Below are positions 50,640 through 62,799 of a DNA stretch of 64,000 nt, one piece after another. This stretch comes from Medicago truncatula (taxonomy: Eukaryota; Streptophyta; Magnoliopsida; Fabales; Fabaceae). The translations under genes were made by a program, and so were the position numbers. The stretch covers positions 3,482,001-3,546,000 of the forward strand of contig NC_053046.1 in the NCBI RefSeq assembly GCF_003473485.1, given 5' to 3'. Under the pieces are notes generated by a model. It made no database searches and was not told where the DNA came from. It worked only from the letters and a program-made list of their open reading frames with translations. How positions within the stretch are numbered: the first letter of the stretch is position 1; each line of letters opens with the position of its first letter.

Positions 50640-50768
50640 TTGTCGAGTAGCATAGTGACTAGAGCTCACACAATTTAATTGTGGAGAAGTGGAGTGTCCG
50701 GAATTCGAACCTGACCCCTGCATATAATACGCAATATCCCTGTCAACTGAGCTAAACTCACGAGGATA
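50640..50768 (-). mobile_element. tRNA-derived SINE
   Basis: On the minus strand it starts TCGTGAGTTTAGCTCAGTTG, with the box-A core TAGCTCAGTTG, and about 45 bp later GGTTCGAATTC (box B). It ends TACTCGACA followed by an A-rich tail. Similar CAATTG-containing, A-rich flanks lie on both sides (AAACAATTG and AAGCAATTG), a possible target duplication. A truncated relative is at 32666-32760. Confidence 0.8.
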
Positions 50769-52744
50769 AAAAAAAAAAAAAAGCAATTGCTGATACATTA
50801 AAAGTATTACTCTTCCTGTTTTAATTTTATAATTTTTTTAATCGGTGTAAAATTATCAAATATTTTTGTTATAGTCGTGGGCAAAGGAAATTACATTTAT
50901 GAAGAATATAATGAAAAATTCTTAAAATAAAAGTACAATAAAAGAAAGAAAAAGAAACGCACTCCAATTCCCTCAAATTAGTGTTCCATTCTACTTTTTA
51001 AAAATCCATGTACTTAAGTTGATGAGCCGTACAAGTTGCAGGTAAAAAAGACAATACGATCTCAACCATCCTCATTATTTTGTATTAAATCAATGATTCA
51101 ATTTAGATAAGCCTAAGATGGGGAAGTTTTACAATTACCCCATGCTAAACGTGACCTATATTCTTTACTCCCTTTCCGGTTAGATTACACAATGTTAATA
51201 TTGAAAGAAGAAGAAGAAAGCACAAATTAGGGATCTAAATAAATATTATACGATGATATTTGTATTGTCATGTTGGATAACTATAATATTCATACCAGTC
51301 ATATATTCATTTCGGTATATATTAAACATATGATTTATGAATTTTGAAGTATCCCTGAGTCTTTCCGGATACCCATAAATATATATATATTTTTTTTTAT
51401 AAAAGAGGTTGAATTTTTCTAAAAATCAATAAATTTTAATTACCTAAAATTTGACAATAAAAGTTCACCAGATTCATTTCACTCTCAAATTCAACAAAAG
51501 TTCTTTCTTTTTATCAAACATAATATACATACTTAGTATCTAGGCTTCCCCCAAAAAACAAATAGTATCATGGCTTATAATGCTAACTTTATTTTTAAAT
51601 GATGATTTTTAAGTAATTTACTTAACGATAAAGGATATCACGGATGCCACTACCATTAAATCGGCATATGTACCATTAAGTAATATGTAGTTAAAATATC
51701 CATTTTTTTTTAGGAATATCTATTAAGGTATCCGTCTTGTGTCTATTATGGATTTTATATGTGAATACACAAATATTTTTGTCATCCCTAAAAGAATTGA
51801 GGTAAATAAAGATACCCACACTTTTATTTTTTATTTTTTATCTTGTTTTATCTTTTTATGCATAGATTTTTTTTTGCCAAATTTACTATATTTGTCGGAA
51901 TATATTTTCTCTCGGCACCAATCTCAAACCCTAACAAAGTCTTAATGTTCTCTTTTTTTTTGGGTACAAAGTCTTAATGTTCTATTAGATGATCCAAGAA
52001 CAAGAATGGATACAATCAAATTTTCAATTGCCATATAGATTTTGATAATTCTACAAGCAATAATAAAATACCAACAATGAAGCAACTTTTAAGTACATCA
52101 TTCTTAAAAGAGTGTTTTCATAACATTATTCTTGGTCTGTGTTTGTTTATGCAAATAGACGCCTCAATAAATTTATGATAAATACTCATTTTTTACATGA
52201 GAAAGACACACAGACAGACACAACACATATCAAACAAATGCTTAATCTAGAATGCATCCAAATGTTTTTTTAGTTGTTTAAAACATGTTGTAGTATGCAA
52301 TTGAGTCATCTAGTAAGAAAGAATCATTTTCTACTCTCTCGGATTTATATTGAATTTTTTAAATCAGTATACTTGATCCCCACGAACACCTTAATTATCA
52401 GTTTGCGTAGTGTTGTCATCACCCTGAATACACCTTATCGGTTGTAACAAAAAAAGAATACACCTTATCGGTTTTGTATGTCATGTCTAAATTAGGAACT
52501 AAATCGAAAGGAATCTTATATCACAATGAAAAATTAAAAGGATTTTCTTTTTAAGGACTAAAATTCAACTTAAAGATATCACAATGGAAAAACTCTAATT
52601 AAAGACACTGTCAATTTGGTGCCTCCAATACTCAATAAAAGAATGTACAAAGGTTAATATAAAAAGGGAATTTTTTTTTTTCTGACCCTCTTTTCGAAAA
52701 AAAATTCAAGTCTGACCCCCTTTCGCGTGCGGGACAATTTCAGT
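50769..52744. other. intergenic region
   Basis: AT-rich, with only short chance ORFs and a doubled phrase (GAATACACCTTATCGGTT) near 52430-52470. The 52670-52744 part contains TCTGACCC repeats leading into a foldback element. No gene recognised. Confidence 0.4.
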
Positions 52745-53427
52745 CTGTGTTACCACTAAGCCAGTGTACATTTGATGTTAATTTTTGCATCCAATAATAT
52801 ATATACCATTTTTAAAACCAGATTCACACACCATGAGGCATGAACCATCCAATTTTTCATTTTTGTTTTTTTATTGTATAATTTAGGATCTCCGACGAAA
52901 TATATTTTGATAAAATATCCGACGAATATATATATATATATATATTATTATCCGACAAAATATATAATTTTCACCGATAAATTATCCGACGAAATGATTT
53001 ATATATTATTTCAAGATAAAATCTAGAATCCAATTAAAATTATAAAATCTTCTATATTTATTTTTTTATTGGATAATTGAGGTGCCCGTGGCCGGGGTGA
53101 AATTTTATAGGAGATTTGTAAAAAAATAAAAAAATTTCGTCGGATTCTAGATTTTATCTTGAAATAATATATAAATCATTTCGTCGGATAATTTATCGGT
53201 GAAAATTATATATTTTGTCGGATAATAATATATATATATATATTCGTCGGATATTTTATCAAAATATATTTCGTCTGAGATCCTAAATTATCCAATAAAA
53301 AAACAAAAATGAAAAATTGGATGGTTCATCATGCCTTATGGTGTGTGAATCTGGTTTTAAAAATGGTATATATATTATTGGATACAAAAATTAACATCAA
53401 ATGTACATTGGTTTAGTGGCAACACAG
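52745..53427. mobile_element. 683-bp foldback element
   Basis: Arms 52745-53031 and 53142-53427 (about 287 bp each) are near-perfect inverted copies around a 110-bp loop. The outer ends read CTGTGTT(A/G)CCACTAA. Repeated TCCGACGAA motifs occur in the arms. No open frame and no clear target duplication. A tRNA-like phrase with GGTTCGATTCCC lies just outside the right arm at about 53450. Confidence 0.9.
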
Positions 53428-54661
53428 ATTGGAAATCTTGCATGCGCCTGGTTCGATTCCCTTTGGGAACAAAATTGAAATTTTTTCTCTCTTTACCATT
53501 TTTCTCTCTCCATTGTTTTTGACCAATGAGAAGAGAGAACAACAAAGTTGTCTCAAAGGTTGTACCAAAATGGTTGTCAAAATATCACTACTCATATATT
53601 TAACATGAATATCATGTGGTTGTGCAAATTAAAAAAAAAAAAAAATCAGTTTAGCTTTAATTCTTTATATTATTTGAATTTGTTTTAGGTTTAATTATAT
53701 GAATTTGGTTTAGACCGATAGCTGAACTAAAAAAGTTGAGAAATACTTACCATTATGAGCTCTACTCTTATCCATTCACAACAAAAATATATTCTTCATC
53801 ACTCATTCATCAACAAGCATGGATGGGTGAAGCAAGTTCTATCGAGGCTACATAGATATAAAAGTGATACACAAGTACATAACAGCATGGTGAATGGTAT
53901 AAGCCAGATTGCACCAAGTCGGGTGTAGTTTTGCAGTCTCAACTAACATGTGGAGCAAAAGATATCAATGTCAATGAGGATTCATTCATAAGACATAATC
54001 TCCAAGAGGAATGCTGGCAAACAAACTAGTTTAAACCTAAAACATGGTAATAAAGGTTTAACCTTACAAAACCCAAACACAAATTGACCCCAAAAAGAGC
54101 TCTGCAGATGCTTTGGGGCTAACCATACTTCCAAAGATTTTTTTTACTATTAAAACCAAAATTGACTTGTAAGCAGTGTCTGACTAATCGTTCATGCATA
54201 TAGTTTTAATTGCAGTTCGCAACTGCCGCAGTACTCCAAGGTTCTAGAGGTCAGTGTAATGACATCACAATGACAATGACAATTGCCGTTCAAAGATTTT
54301 AAATGTCACTGTAACCGCATAACAACAGCAATCGCAGCAGCATTTATCATGTATCGCTGTGTAACCGCAGTTTAAAACTTTGCATTTATGGAATAAATAT
54401 AAACTTCAACTAAAGTCAATTTGGTGCATCCAATACTCATAAAAAACTGTACAAAGGTTAACATAAAAAAGGCATAGTACATAGGAAGATAAAAAAGGCA
54501 AAATATAAAATTAAAGAAGAAAAAAAGAGACCATGATACTATACTAGTTCTTCCCCTCAGTTCCCCAACACAAACGGCATACTGCAATTATATAGGGAAG
54601 AGAAACAGGGTACGTGTGGAACATTAGATAATGTTATGCAGCAAAACATATGACATCGAAA
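53428..54661. other. 3' flank of the UDP-glucuronate epimerase gene
   Basis: Contains a tRNA-like stretch near 53440-53470 and, at about 54190-54370, a repeat rich in GCGGTTAC/GTAACCGC and GCAGCAATTG-like phrases common to legume MITEs. No coding sequence recognised. Confidence 0.4.
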
Positions 54662-56687
54662 TCACCAAACATTCTTGTTCTTAAGAGGAGAGTGAAAGTC
54701 AAGGTACCACCTTACAAACTTCTTGAGTCCAGCTTCCAAATCAGTAGTAGGCATGTAACCAAGCTCCCTTTGCGCCCTGCTGATGTTAGCATGAGTAAAC
54801 CTAACATCACCATTTATTGGCATCGGCACTACCTTCCTCTTCACATTCACCTTCAAAAGCTTCTCCAATATATTGACAAGCTCACTAACCGGAACCGGCG
54901 AAGTATTACCCAAGTTAAAAATCCTATATTGCGCATTTCCCTTCTTCTTCCCACCACTACCAGTACTTTTCTTAGCTGTATCCAAAGCCCCTAAACACCC
55001 TTTGACAATATCACCAATATACGTAAAATCTCTAGTTACACTTCCACCATCAGGAGATTCAAACACAGTAATTTGTTTTCCTTTCAAAATATCCTTAGTG
55101 AATAAGTAAACAGCCATATCAGGACGACCCCAAGGACCATAAACAGTGAAGAAACGTAAACCAGTTACGGAAAGACCATAAATATGATTATAAGTATGTG
55201 CAAATTCTTCACCAGCTTTCTTCGTCGCTGCATAGAGACTAGCAGGTTGATCCGTTCGATCCTTTTCCGAAAAAGGAGTCTTCGAATTTAACCCGTAAAC
55301 CGAACTCGAAGAAGCGTAAACAATCGCCGGTTGAGGGTTTGCCGATTTAGAAACTTCAAGGAGGTTAACAAAACCTGTAGAATAAACCATAACTTAGTCT
55401 CAGAATTACTATCACTCTGTCAGTCTATCTCCAATTTAATACATAAACTATTTAATACACGTTAGACAAACCCATATATTAAATAGTCCTTAAGCTCAGT
55501 CTCAAAATTATCTGTTAGATACAGGCCATGTTTGGATAAACAACTTATTTTCAGCTTATAGCACAAGCACTTGTCATGATAAAATTAAGTTAAATTGTTT
55601 TTGGATATACTATAAGTTGTTTTCATTAGCTAAAATAGGGCCTGTTTGGATTGACTTATTTTTAATATTATGAAAAATAGCTTACGCAAATAAATAAGCT
55701 TTTATGTAAATTCTTAAGTTCTTACTGAAGAAAATTCTTCATAAGCTGTTTTGTCCTAAACTACCTTGACAAGCTTATGAATAATACTAAAAGGTTATTT
55801 ATTTACATAAACTGTTTTGCATAAGCTAAAAAATAAGTCAATCCAAACAGGTCCATAAGCTTATGAAAAAAGTCATAAGATGTTTTCATAAGTTCTCCCA
55901 AACAGTCTCACACAACTTATACTAGTAGATGAGCTCAAATAAGCCAATTCTATCTAATCATACCAAACTTCTAATTACCATAAACCAATTCTAACAAATC
56001 TCACACTATATCAAACAATATCGCACGCACTCGACAGTTTATTCCATAAACTATATAACTATAATGAATGAATAATTCTTAAACTATATATGTATTCAAA
56101 CCTGCAATGTTGCTGTGAACATACGAATTAGGGTTTCGCATAGCATAACGAACCCCAGCTTGAGCAGCAAGATGCATAACATGCGTAAAAGCAACAACAT
56201 CAAACAGTTTACGGAGAAGATGAACATCATTGATATCACCTTCAACGACAAAAACACCAGCGCGTGAAAGAACCTTGGCACGAGTGCGTTTGAGGTTAAT
56301 ATCATAATACCGATTGAAATTATCAATCCCTAAAACCCCATCGCCACGTCGCTTAAGAGCGAGCGAGACATGCATACCGACGAAACCAGAAGCGCCGGTG
56401 ACAAGAACGGTGAGTGGTGAACCGGAGGGAGAGTTATGGCGGGTTGATTTGGTGACCCGTTTTTCCCATTCGGGTCCGCCCCATGAATTTTTGGTGGGAA
56501 GTGATGACGTGGAAGGTGAGAGAATGAAGAAGAAAATAATGAAAGCGAGAAAAACGAAAATTGAAGAGCATAGTGTGAATTTTGATGATCTAATGCGAAG
56601 AATGTTGTTGTTATTAATATTATTGTAAGGTTGATAATGATATTTTTCTGGTTTTGAGGGTAATATACCTATGCCACCCATGTTCAA
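54662..56687 (-). CDS. UDP-glucuronate 4-epimerase (GAE type), 2 exons
   Basis: Exons 56687-56102 and 55374-54662 join in frame at Gly196 to give 432 aa, the usual length of plant GAE proteins. The enzyme interconverts UDP-glucuronate and UDP-galacturonate, the donor for pectin synthesis in the Golgi. A short cytosolic tail is followed by one membrane anchor (about 37-57), a stem, then the extended-SDR domain: Rossmann motif TGASGFVG (97-104), MHLAAQAGVRYA, and the catalytic Tyr243-x3-Lys247 (YAATK). The start is the first ATG. The 727-bp intron, between SNIA and GFVNLLEV, carries MITE sequences; from memory, Arabidopsis GAE genes lack introns, so this intron may be notable. Codons are more GC-rich than the flanks. 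Confidence 0.93.
55638..55854. mobile_element. MITE in the epimerase intron
   Basis: A 217-bp element with 26-bp inverted ends, GGGCCTGTTTGGATTGACTT at the left and AAGTCAATCCAAACAGGTCC at the right, flanked by ATA on both sides. The ends are Tourist/PIF-like. It seems to sit inside an older related element (GGCCATGTTTGGATAAAC at about 55526). Confidence 0.75.
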
Positions 56688-58030
56688 TTTCAGAATTCAA
56701 TTGACGGTGTTCGTTCTTGTTTGTTGATTTCGAGGGTTTTGACTTATGTTGACTATCTATCTATGACCACCGTTCTTGCTAATTAAGTAGACTTTTGCCT
56801 CATTCCAAGAACAAGGAAGGATTGTTTGTGTTTACATGCAAGGGTTTTAAATAGTTGCGACAGTACGGCGGCCTGTTAATTTAGGTAGAGATTTAATTTA
56901 ATTTAATTTTTTGTTTTTGTTTTTTTCTTTCAATTATTTATTTTTTATGATCACAAATTAATTTTCATATGTACTTGTGAAATAATATATGCAAGATTCG
57001 AGCTTATTATGACGATGAAATTAATTTAGGAAAATGCTAGATATCAAGAATGATTTTATAAGAAAAATTTAAGAATGACATGGCACAATAATCACCTTTA
57101 GATTTCAGTCTCATTTATTAATCTTTCATAAAAAAAGATACATAACACCCACCACCCCATGATTTCCGGCCAAACTAAGATTTTATTGGTTAACATTAAT
57201 TTCAGAACTATTTCTTGATAAAATCTAATGGTGATTATTCTGCCATGTCATTTTTGAAATTTTCTTGAAAAAATCTTTCTTGATATATAACATTGCTCAT
57301 TAATTTATCCTCGATTTAAGAATGTCAAAAATGTTTGCTATTGTTTTTTGTCGGGAACTCAATTAAGCTGCGAGAAAATCATGTTGATCAAATTGGGTTT
57401 TGATTGATTTTTTTTTTTAGTCCTTAAAAATAAAAACAGGATGTTTCAACCTTCGAAAATTTTCATTTCAGTTTTAGATTTGGTCTCTAAATGCTAGTTT
57501 ATGTTTATATTTATGTGAATATTATGACCTTGTATGTTGAAGATGTGTTTTAAGCTATGTCAATCTATTATGTTTCAACTCATGTATTTTCATATCAAAA
57601 TAAAACAAATATTATTGATTTTTTTTTTAATTTATTAGTATATTTAGAGTTTGTTTGGTGTGCAAAATATGATAGAGACATGATATAATTAGAAAATAGA
57701 TAAAGATATAATATGATAGTAACATGATAAACATTTATCCTATTGGTGCACGCATGATAAAAAAGATGATAACATTATTTTATCCTATCGTGTGTTTGGA
57801 TACACACTTATTATGATAAGAAAAAATTAACAACGCTGCCACCTCCACCGTGTGCAACAGCCAATTGAAATTGATTGGGAACAGAAAATTCATATCCTAA
57901 TTATGTGTGTTTTAGTTAAATCAAATTGGGAATCAATTCTTTAATCGACCGAGAGTGAGAAGCAAGGACCTTTGGAATGAGAGTAAAAAAATAGAAGGAA
58001 AAATAGTTTGGAAGACATTCATTTTGATTG
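56688..58030. other. 5' flank of the epimerase gene
   Basis: No gene was recognised. It contains the inverted-repeat element at 57030-57297 and, at 57650-57830, a GATA/TATC-rich stretch. A LINE relic begins to its right. Confidence 0.4.
57030..57297. mobile_element. MITE-like inverted repeat
   Basis: About 268 bp. The left arm has GATATCAAGAATGATTTTAT and AATGACATGGCACAATAATC; the right arm holds the inverse with scattered mismatches. Arms are near 80 bp. No convincing target duplication was found. Confidence 0.6.
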
Positions 58031-58330
58031 AATTGATCCAACATTACCAACACTTTCCACCTTGAGGAGACCTCAAAAAAGGCTTAAAAAATTCACAGTT
58101 GAAACCATTCGGGCCTGAACTTTTGTTTCCTTTGGAATTATGGACTACCTTGATGATTTCCTCCTCCAAGATTTTTTTGAAAGAAGAGTATTTTGAACCT
58201 CATTCAAAGAAGCAAAGACTACTATGTCAAAAGTAGGTATTTCTCAGTTGACATAAGAGAAAGGTTTAGAAAAATACATGAAGACCTCTTGTCTTATAGT
58301 CGATGAAAGATGAAGTCATGAACCTTCTGA
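58031..58330 (-). pseudogene. LINE reverse-transcriptase relic, downstream part
   Basis: The minus strand contains LEEEIIKVVHNSKGNKSSGP and then NGFNCEFFKPF. This is the start of the LINE reverse-transcriptase domain, where the usual form is K(S)PGPDG. Stops and frameshifts are present. It continues the relic at 59584-59935 after a 1.25-kb insertion. Confidence 0.75.
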
Positions 58331-59583
58331 TTTGAGAACCGAACTAGTTTTTGATGGTTCGGTTAACCTAAAAAACCGAACCGAATCGAACCGAAATTTT
58401 GAAATGGTTCGGGAAAATCGAACCAAACCGTTTCAGGTATGGAGCTAACCGAACTGAACCAAAGTTATGGTTCGGTTAACCGTTTTCTTACCTATGAACT
58501 GAACCGAACCATAACCAATATTTTGAACCGAAATGCATTTTTTTTATCCTTTTGTGAATTTAATTGTGTTTTTTTATCCTTTTCAAAATAGCTTATTTGA
58601 TAAACAACTTATTTTCTGAAAAACAACTTATTCAAAACAACTTATTTTATGCAAAACACCTTATTATAAAAAACAGCTTATTTTATGAAAAACAACTTAT
58701 TTTTTAAAACAGCTTCTTTTATGGAAAAACAACTTATTCAAAAAAGCTTATTTTATTAAAAATAGCTTGTTTCGATCTCTTTCTAAAAACAACTTATTCA
58801 AAACAGCTTATTTCAAGCAAAACAACTTATTATAAAAAATAGCTTATTTAAAATAGCTTATTTTATGCAAAACACCTTATTTTAAAAAACAGCTTATTCA
58901 AACAACTTATTTTATGAAAACAACTTATTTTAAAACAGCTTATTTAAAACAACTTATTTTATTCAAAACATAAGTTGTTTTTTGAAAATAAGCTATTTTG
59001 AATAAGCTGTTTTTAAAATAAGGTGTTTTTCATAAATTAAGTTGTTTTTTTAAAATAAGTTGTTTTTCAAATAAGCTATTTTGCATAAAATTAGCTGTTT
59101 TTTTTAAAATAAGTTGTTTTCATAAAATAAGCTGTTTTGAATAAGTTGCTTTTTAAAATAAGGTGTTTTGCATAAAATAAGCTGTTTTGAATAAGTTTTT
59201 TTTTTATTTTTAAAATAAACTATTTTGCATAAAATAAGCTGTTTTTCAAATAAGTTGTTTTTTTTAAATAAGTTGTTTTCATAAAATAAGCTATTTTTAA
59301 AATAAGGTGTTTTGCGTAAAAAAGCTTTTTAAAATAAGCTATTTTAAATAAGTTGTTTTTTTGGAAAGATCCAACAAAGAGTTCAAGTGGTTTCCTTAAA
59401 AAAATAAAAAATAAAAGTTCAAGTGGTTCGGTTCGATTCAAGATGGTTCGGTTATAGTTCAAGAACTGTTAATAAATTAACGGTTCGGTTCATGAACCAT
59501 TATAATGATTCGGTTATTTTTGGTTCGGTTCGGTTCGGTTCCCGCGGTTCGGTTCGGTTTATGGTTCTTTTTACCCACCCCTA
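58331..59583. mobile_element. hairpin-rich element inserted in the LINE relic
   Basis: The outer zones are rich in GGTTCGGTT/AACCGAACC (58331-58545 and 59415-59575). The inside (58587-59358) is built of degenerate 16-20 bp units, AACAACTTATT and CAGCTTATT to the left of about 58965 and their inverses AATAAGTTGTT and AATAAGCTG to the right, so it can fold as one long hairpin. The right end reads ACCCACCCCTA. The left end and target duplication were not resolved. Confidence 0.75.
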
Positions 59584-59935
59584 GATGCAAGCATGAAAGA
59601 AAGTCAAGTTAGAGTCACCCTCGTTGAACCACTTCACCCTCCCTCTTTGGTACATAATACTATGTTTACTCTTCAAAAGCAACCAAAGATCCGATTTTTT
59701 TTCAAACCTAAGACCTCCTCTTTAGTAAGACCCTCTTATTCATATATTTGAAGTCTAGAGTTGCTATATACGTCAAGCCCATTGATTTTCTCCTCCAAAT
59801 CCCCATACACTTTTCAGTTCCACTTCTTGATTTCACCCTTTATCAACCCTCCAAAGGAAAGGAGCATTCCTCCAAGAATTTTCCACCACCGAATGTAAGG
59901 CCTTATTTGAGAGCCAATGATTATGATTATTAAAG
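59584..59935 (-). pseudogene. LINE relic, upstream part
   Basis: The minus strand reads HWLSNKALHSVVENSW, GEIKKWN-stop-KVYGDLEEKI and then KWFNEGDSNLTFFHACI. These are the conserved blocks of plant LINE ORF2 just before the reverse transcriptase. It carries stops and a frameshift. Order and strand fit with 58031-58330 as the downstream piece. Confidence 0.78.
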
Positions 59936-60530
59936 TAAAACATTGTTGGTCCTCAATCATGATTATCAAATTTGTGACAAGAGGGCAAAAACATCCTTAT
60001 TCAAAACCAATTAACTCAAATCCCCCACTCTGTTAACCATTGAATGAAGACCAAAATTCTATTTAGCTGATTCAAACATTTACCATTTGGTATACCGACT
60101 TTATAGATCTGAAAGACTTTATGTGAGTCGTAACCTGATATGTTTAGCTAAATAAACTTTTAAATAAGCTCTAACATTTTATATTTTAAAAAATCATGTG
60201 TGGTTGGGATCTAACGTTAGCATAATTGCATAAGAAACCCTAGTTGTATTTAACTTTGATTCTTACTTTAAAGAATTTAATATAAAATATAAACTTCAAT
60301 ATATTTTTTTACAACGATAAACAATGATTTTGTTTAATGCATATAGAGAGATATATTTGATAAACAATGATTTTTAAAATATATAATATCTTAAAAATAA
60401 AAAAAATGTCTCAAAACATTTGTTATATTTTTCGGATGTGCCCTTTAAAAAAAATGGGATGTGAAAACACATTGACTATTTTCTTGCTCCACCAAATCAA
60501 CTTTCTCGATCCGTCAGTGCCTTCTTCTTC
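59936..60530. other. 3' flank of the lipid-transfer-like gene
   Basis: AT-rich sequence without recognised gene or repeat. Confidence 0.4.
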
Positions 60531-62799
60531 CTAATGAAACAATACAAATGCCCAAATAAAAAGGATGATGCAGATTCTAGTTAAAGTAGCTTTGCCAGCA
60601 ACTCCTCCTTCATCGCCTCTGGTTATTGCTGCAAATTGGAAAACAAAACTCATTAATATTAGTGAGTTTATTGCTGAAATGTTAACTTTATAATTTTATA
60701 ATATGAACAAATTATGTTCTTCAGTTAAATTTGTATAATTATAATTCATTATTAATTAAGTAACACTAATGATCATTTTAATTTAGGTTTGATTGCTCTT
60801 ACTTGAAGTCATAGATAATTTTTTTTTTTAGGGAGGTCATAGATAAACTTAAAATTATAAAGCTAAACATTTTTAACCTAGTAAATAAATTTTCTTATTA
60901 CCTAAACGTAAAACTTGATTTCACCAAATGGAATAAATAAGAATTAAGTGGATTATAAAAAATAATTGAAATGATCTAATTTATATAAAGCACGACAAAA
61001 ATATTTATAGTGACAAACACGTGATATTCTTGTGTGCACTTTAAAGGGTTTTTTTTGTTTTTTTTTTTTAAGACAGGGTATCCTCCGCGCGAGACTAATC
61101 CCCTTAGTCTTGTGGGAATCTAAATAGGCGGCAAACTCTCCCTAAAAGTTTTAACAATGTTGCATGTCTAAGAGTGGATTCGAACTAGAATCTTGGTTAA
61201 ACTAGAAGAGACATGTGTCATCTCATCTAAGCGTTGTTAGGTTTTAAAGTGGTATTTATGTGTTCACTTTAATTGATTAGTATTATAAAAGTAAAAAAAA
61301 GTGGTTTTTTTTTTTTTTTGAGTGAATAATAATTTAATAATTTTAATTGATTAGTTACTATAAAGGGTTTTATGCGTGCACTTTGTCATTTGTTTGCCTA
61401 GTGTAAGATTTGTTCAACAAAATCTGGAAGAAAAAAAATCATACACTCACTAGATCTATTAAGGTTCCTCACAGTTAACTGATCCAATGAATGAAATACT
61501 TATGTTTGACAGAAACAGATGCATACACATAGATAAAACAAGGGTATTTTAAAATGTGTGGGATGAACTTCAGAAAACAAGGATTTGCAAAATAAGAGAA
61601 TTTCACAAAACACTGTAATAATATTTGAGAGAATTTCTTAAAACAACTTATGATATGTTCATAATTTCAGCGTATAAGTTCTTCAACATAACTTATAAAA
61701 ATAACTTCTAGCTTCTACAAAAATATTTACCGTGACAAACGTGATATTCTTGTGTGTACTTTAAAGGGTTTTTTATGTGTTCACTTTAATTGTTTAGTAG
61801 TGGTTTAAAAATAATTTAATGGTTTTATTTAATTGATTAGTTACTATAAAGGGTTTTATGTGTGCACTTTGCCATTTGTTTGTCTAGTGTAAGATTTGTT
61901 CAACAAAATCTGGGGGAAAAATCAAACACTCATTAGATTTATTAAGGTTCCTCACAGTTAGCTGATCGAATGAATAATATTTATAAGTTCTTCTAGAAAT
62001 AACATATACATAGAAACTTAAGATGATAAACGCTTTGTCTTGTGTTTTTAACTTATTTTCTTCTCTATTATCACAAAACACAATGCAAATTCAAGTATTG
62101 CTACTCCTACTAAAGAAGACTGCTTGCCGAGGCACCAGTTTGTGTCGCTTAAGTGGTGCATCTGTTAAACATTGTTGATAAACTAAAAAGTGAAATGAAG
62201 AGGATTTTACCTGGGGGCTGCAATGACGACAGGGGAAGAGTTGGAGAAGAAGCTGAAAATTTCCAATAAGGAAATATCAGGATATAAATGCATGTATTGA
62301 TGTAATCTCATTATTATTATAAATTGAATTGATGAAAGTAGTGTACTTAATTATATGGTAGAATTGGAAAATAAAAAAGTAATATTCCTCTAAAAATCAA
62401 TTTTTTTTTTCTTCAATGGGTCAGTCGATTTAGGACGGAAGAAGTATTAAATATGTTTTCATTTCACATACCTATGCAGGAGCTGGTATTGAAGTTGATA
62501 CCACATAAGTATATAACTTGGAAAACCTGAGTAATTTTCAAACCAAAAGCTTCAAATAAGCCATAAGCTGCGATAAGTTGACAGAAACATGTTTTGTGGG
62601 TTGCATATAGATCTTTAATTGGATTGCAGCAAATGTCTGGTGGTTGTGTAGAGTTAATGTAGTCAATGCATGGTAATAGTATCTGATCAGCACAAGGTGG
62701 AAGCACTTGTGCATCTACTAAGCTAATTACACTCATGCTAATTACTACCATTAACACCCAAATCAGCATCACCCGTGTACACATTTTGCCATTATTCAT
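60531..62799 (-). CDS. GPI-anchored lipid-transfer-like protein (3 exons)
   Basis: Exons 62799-62472, 62252-62211 and 60628-60531 join in frame to 155 aa through GT/AG sites. Residues 1-30 are a signal peptide ending VDA. The eight-cysteine motif is complete: Cys 36, 44, 57, 58, 71, 73, 99 and 108 in C, C, CC, CxC, C, C order, forming four disulfides around a lipid-binding cavity. A short Ser/Pro-rich spacer (encoded by the 42-bp exon) precedes a hydrophobic C-terminus (RICIILFIWAFVLFH), which fits a GPI-attachment signal. It would lie on the outer plasma membrane or wall face, in the LTPG group often linked to cuticle or suberin lipids. The lipid ligand is unknown. A TATATAG box lies about 77 bp upstream of the ATG. 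Exon 1 alone would end falsely at CIGM. Confidence 0.87.
61010..61977. repeat. internal duplication in intron 2 of the lipid-transfer-like gene
   Basis: Copy A (61010-61497) and copy B (61733-61977) share strings such as GTGATATTCTTGTGTG, TAGTTACTATAAAGGGTTTT and AGATTTGTTCAACAAAATCT. Copy A has about 200 extra bases, 61050-61255, absent from copy B. Confidence 0.85.
61050..61255 (-). mobile_element. SINE-like insertion in intron 2
   Basis: The extra segment in copy A contains, on the minus strand, GTTCGAATCC (box-B-like), with a run of A (T on plus) at its 3' side. The matching place in copy B has no insertion, so it moved in after the duplication or was lost. No clean target duplication could be read through the T-runs. 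Confidence 0.45.

Noticed and set aside
53440-53475. Possible tRNA gene with GGTTCGATTCCC
   Set aside because: Only a box-B-like core is present; no full cloverleaf or acceptor stem could be formed.
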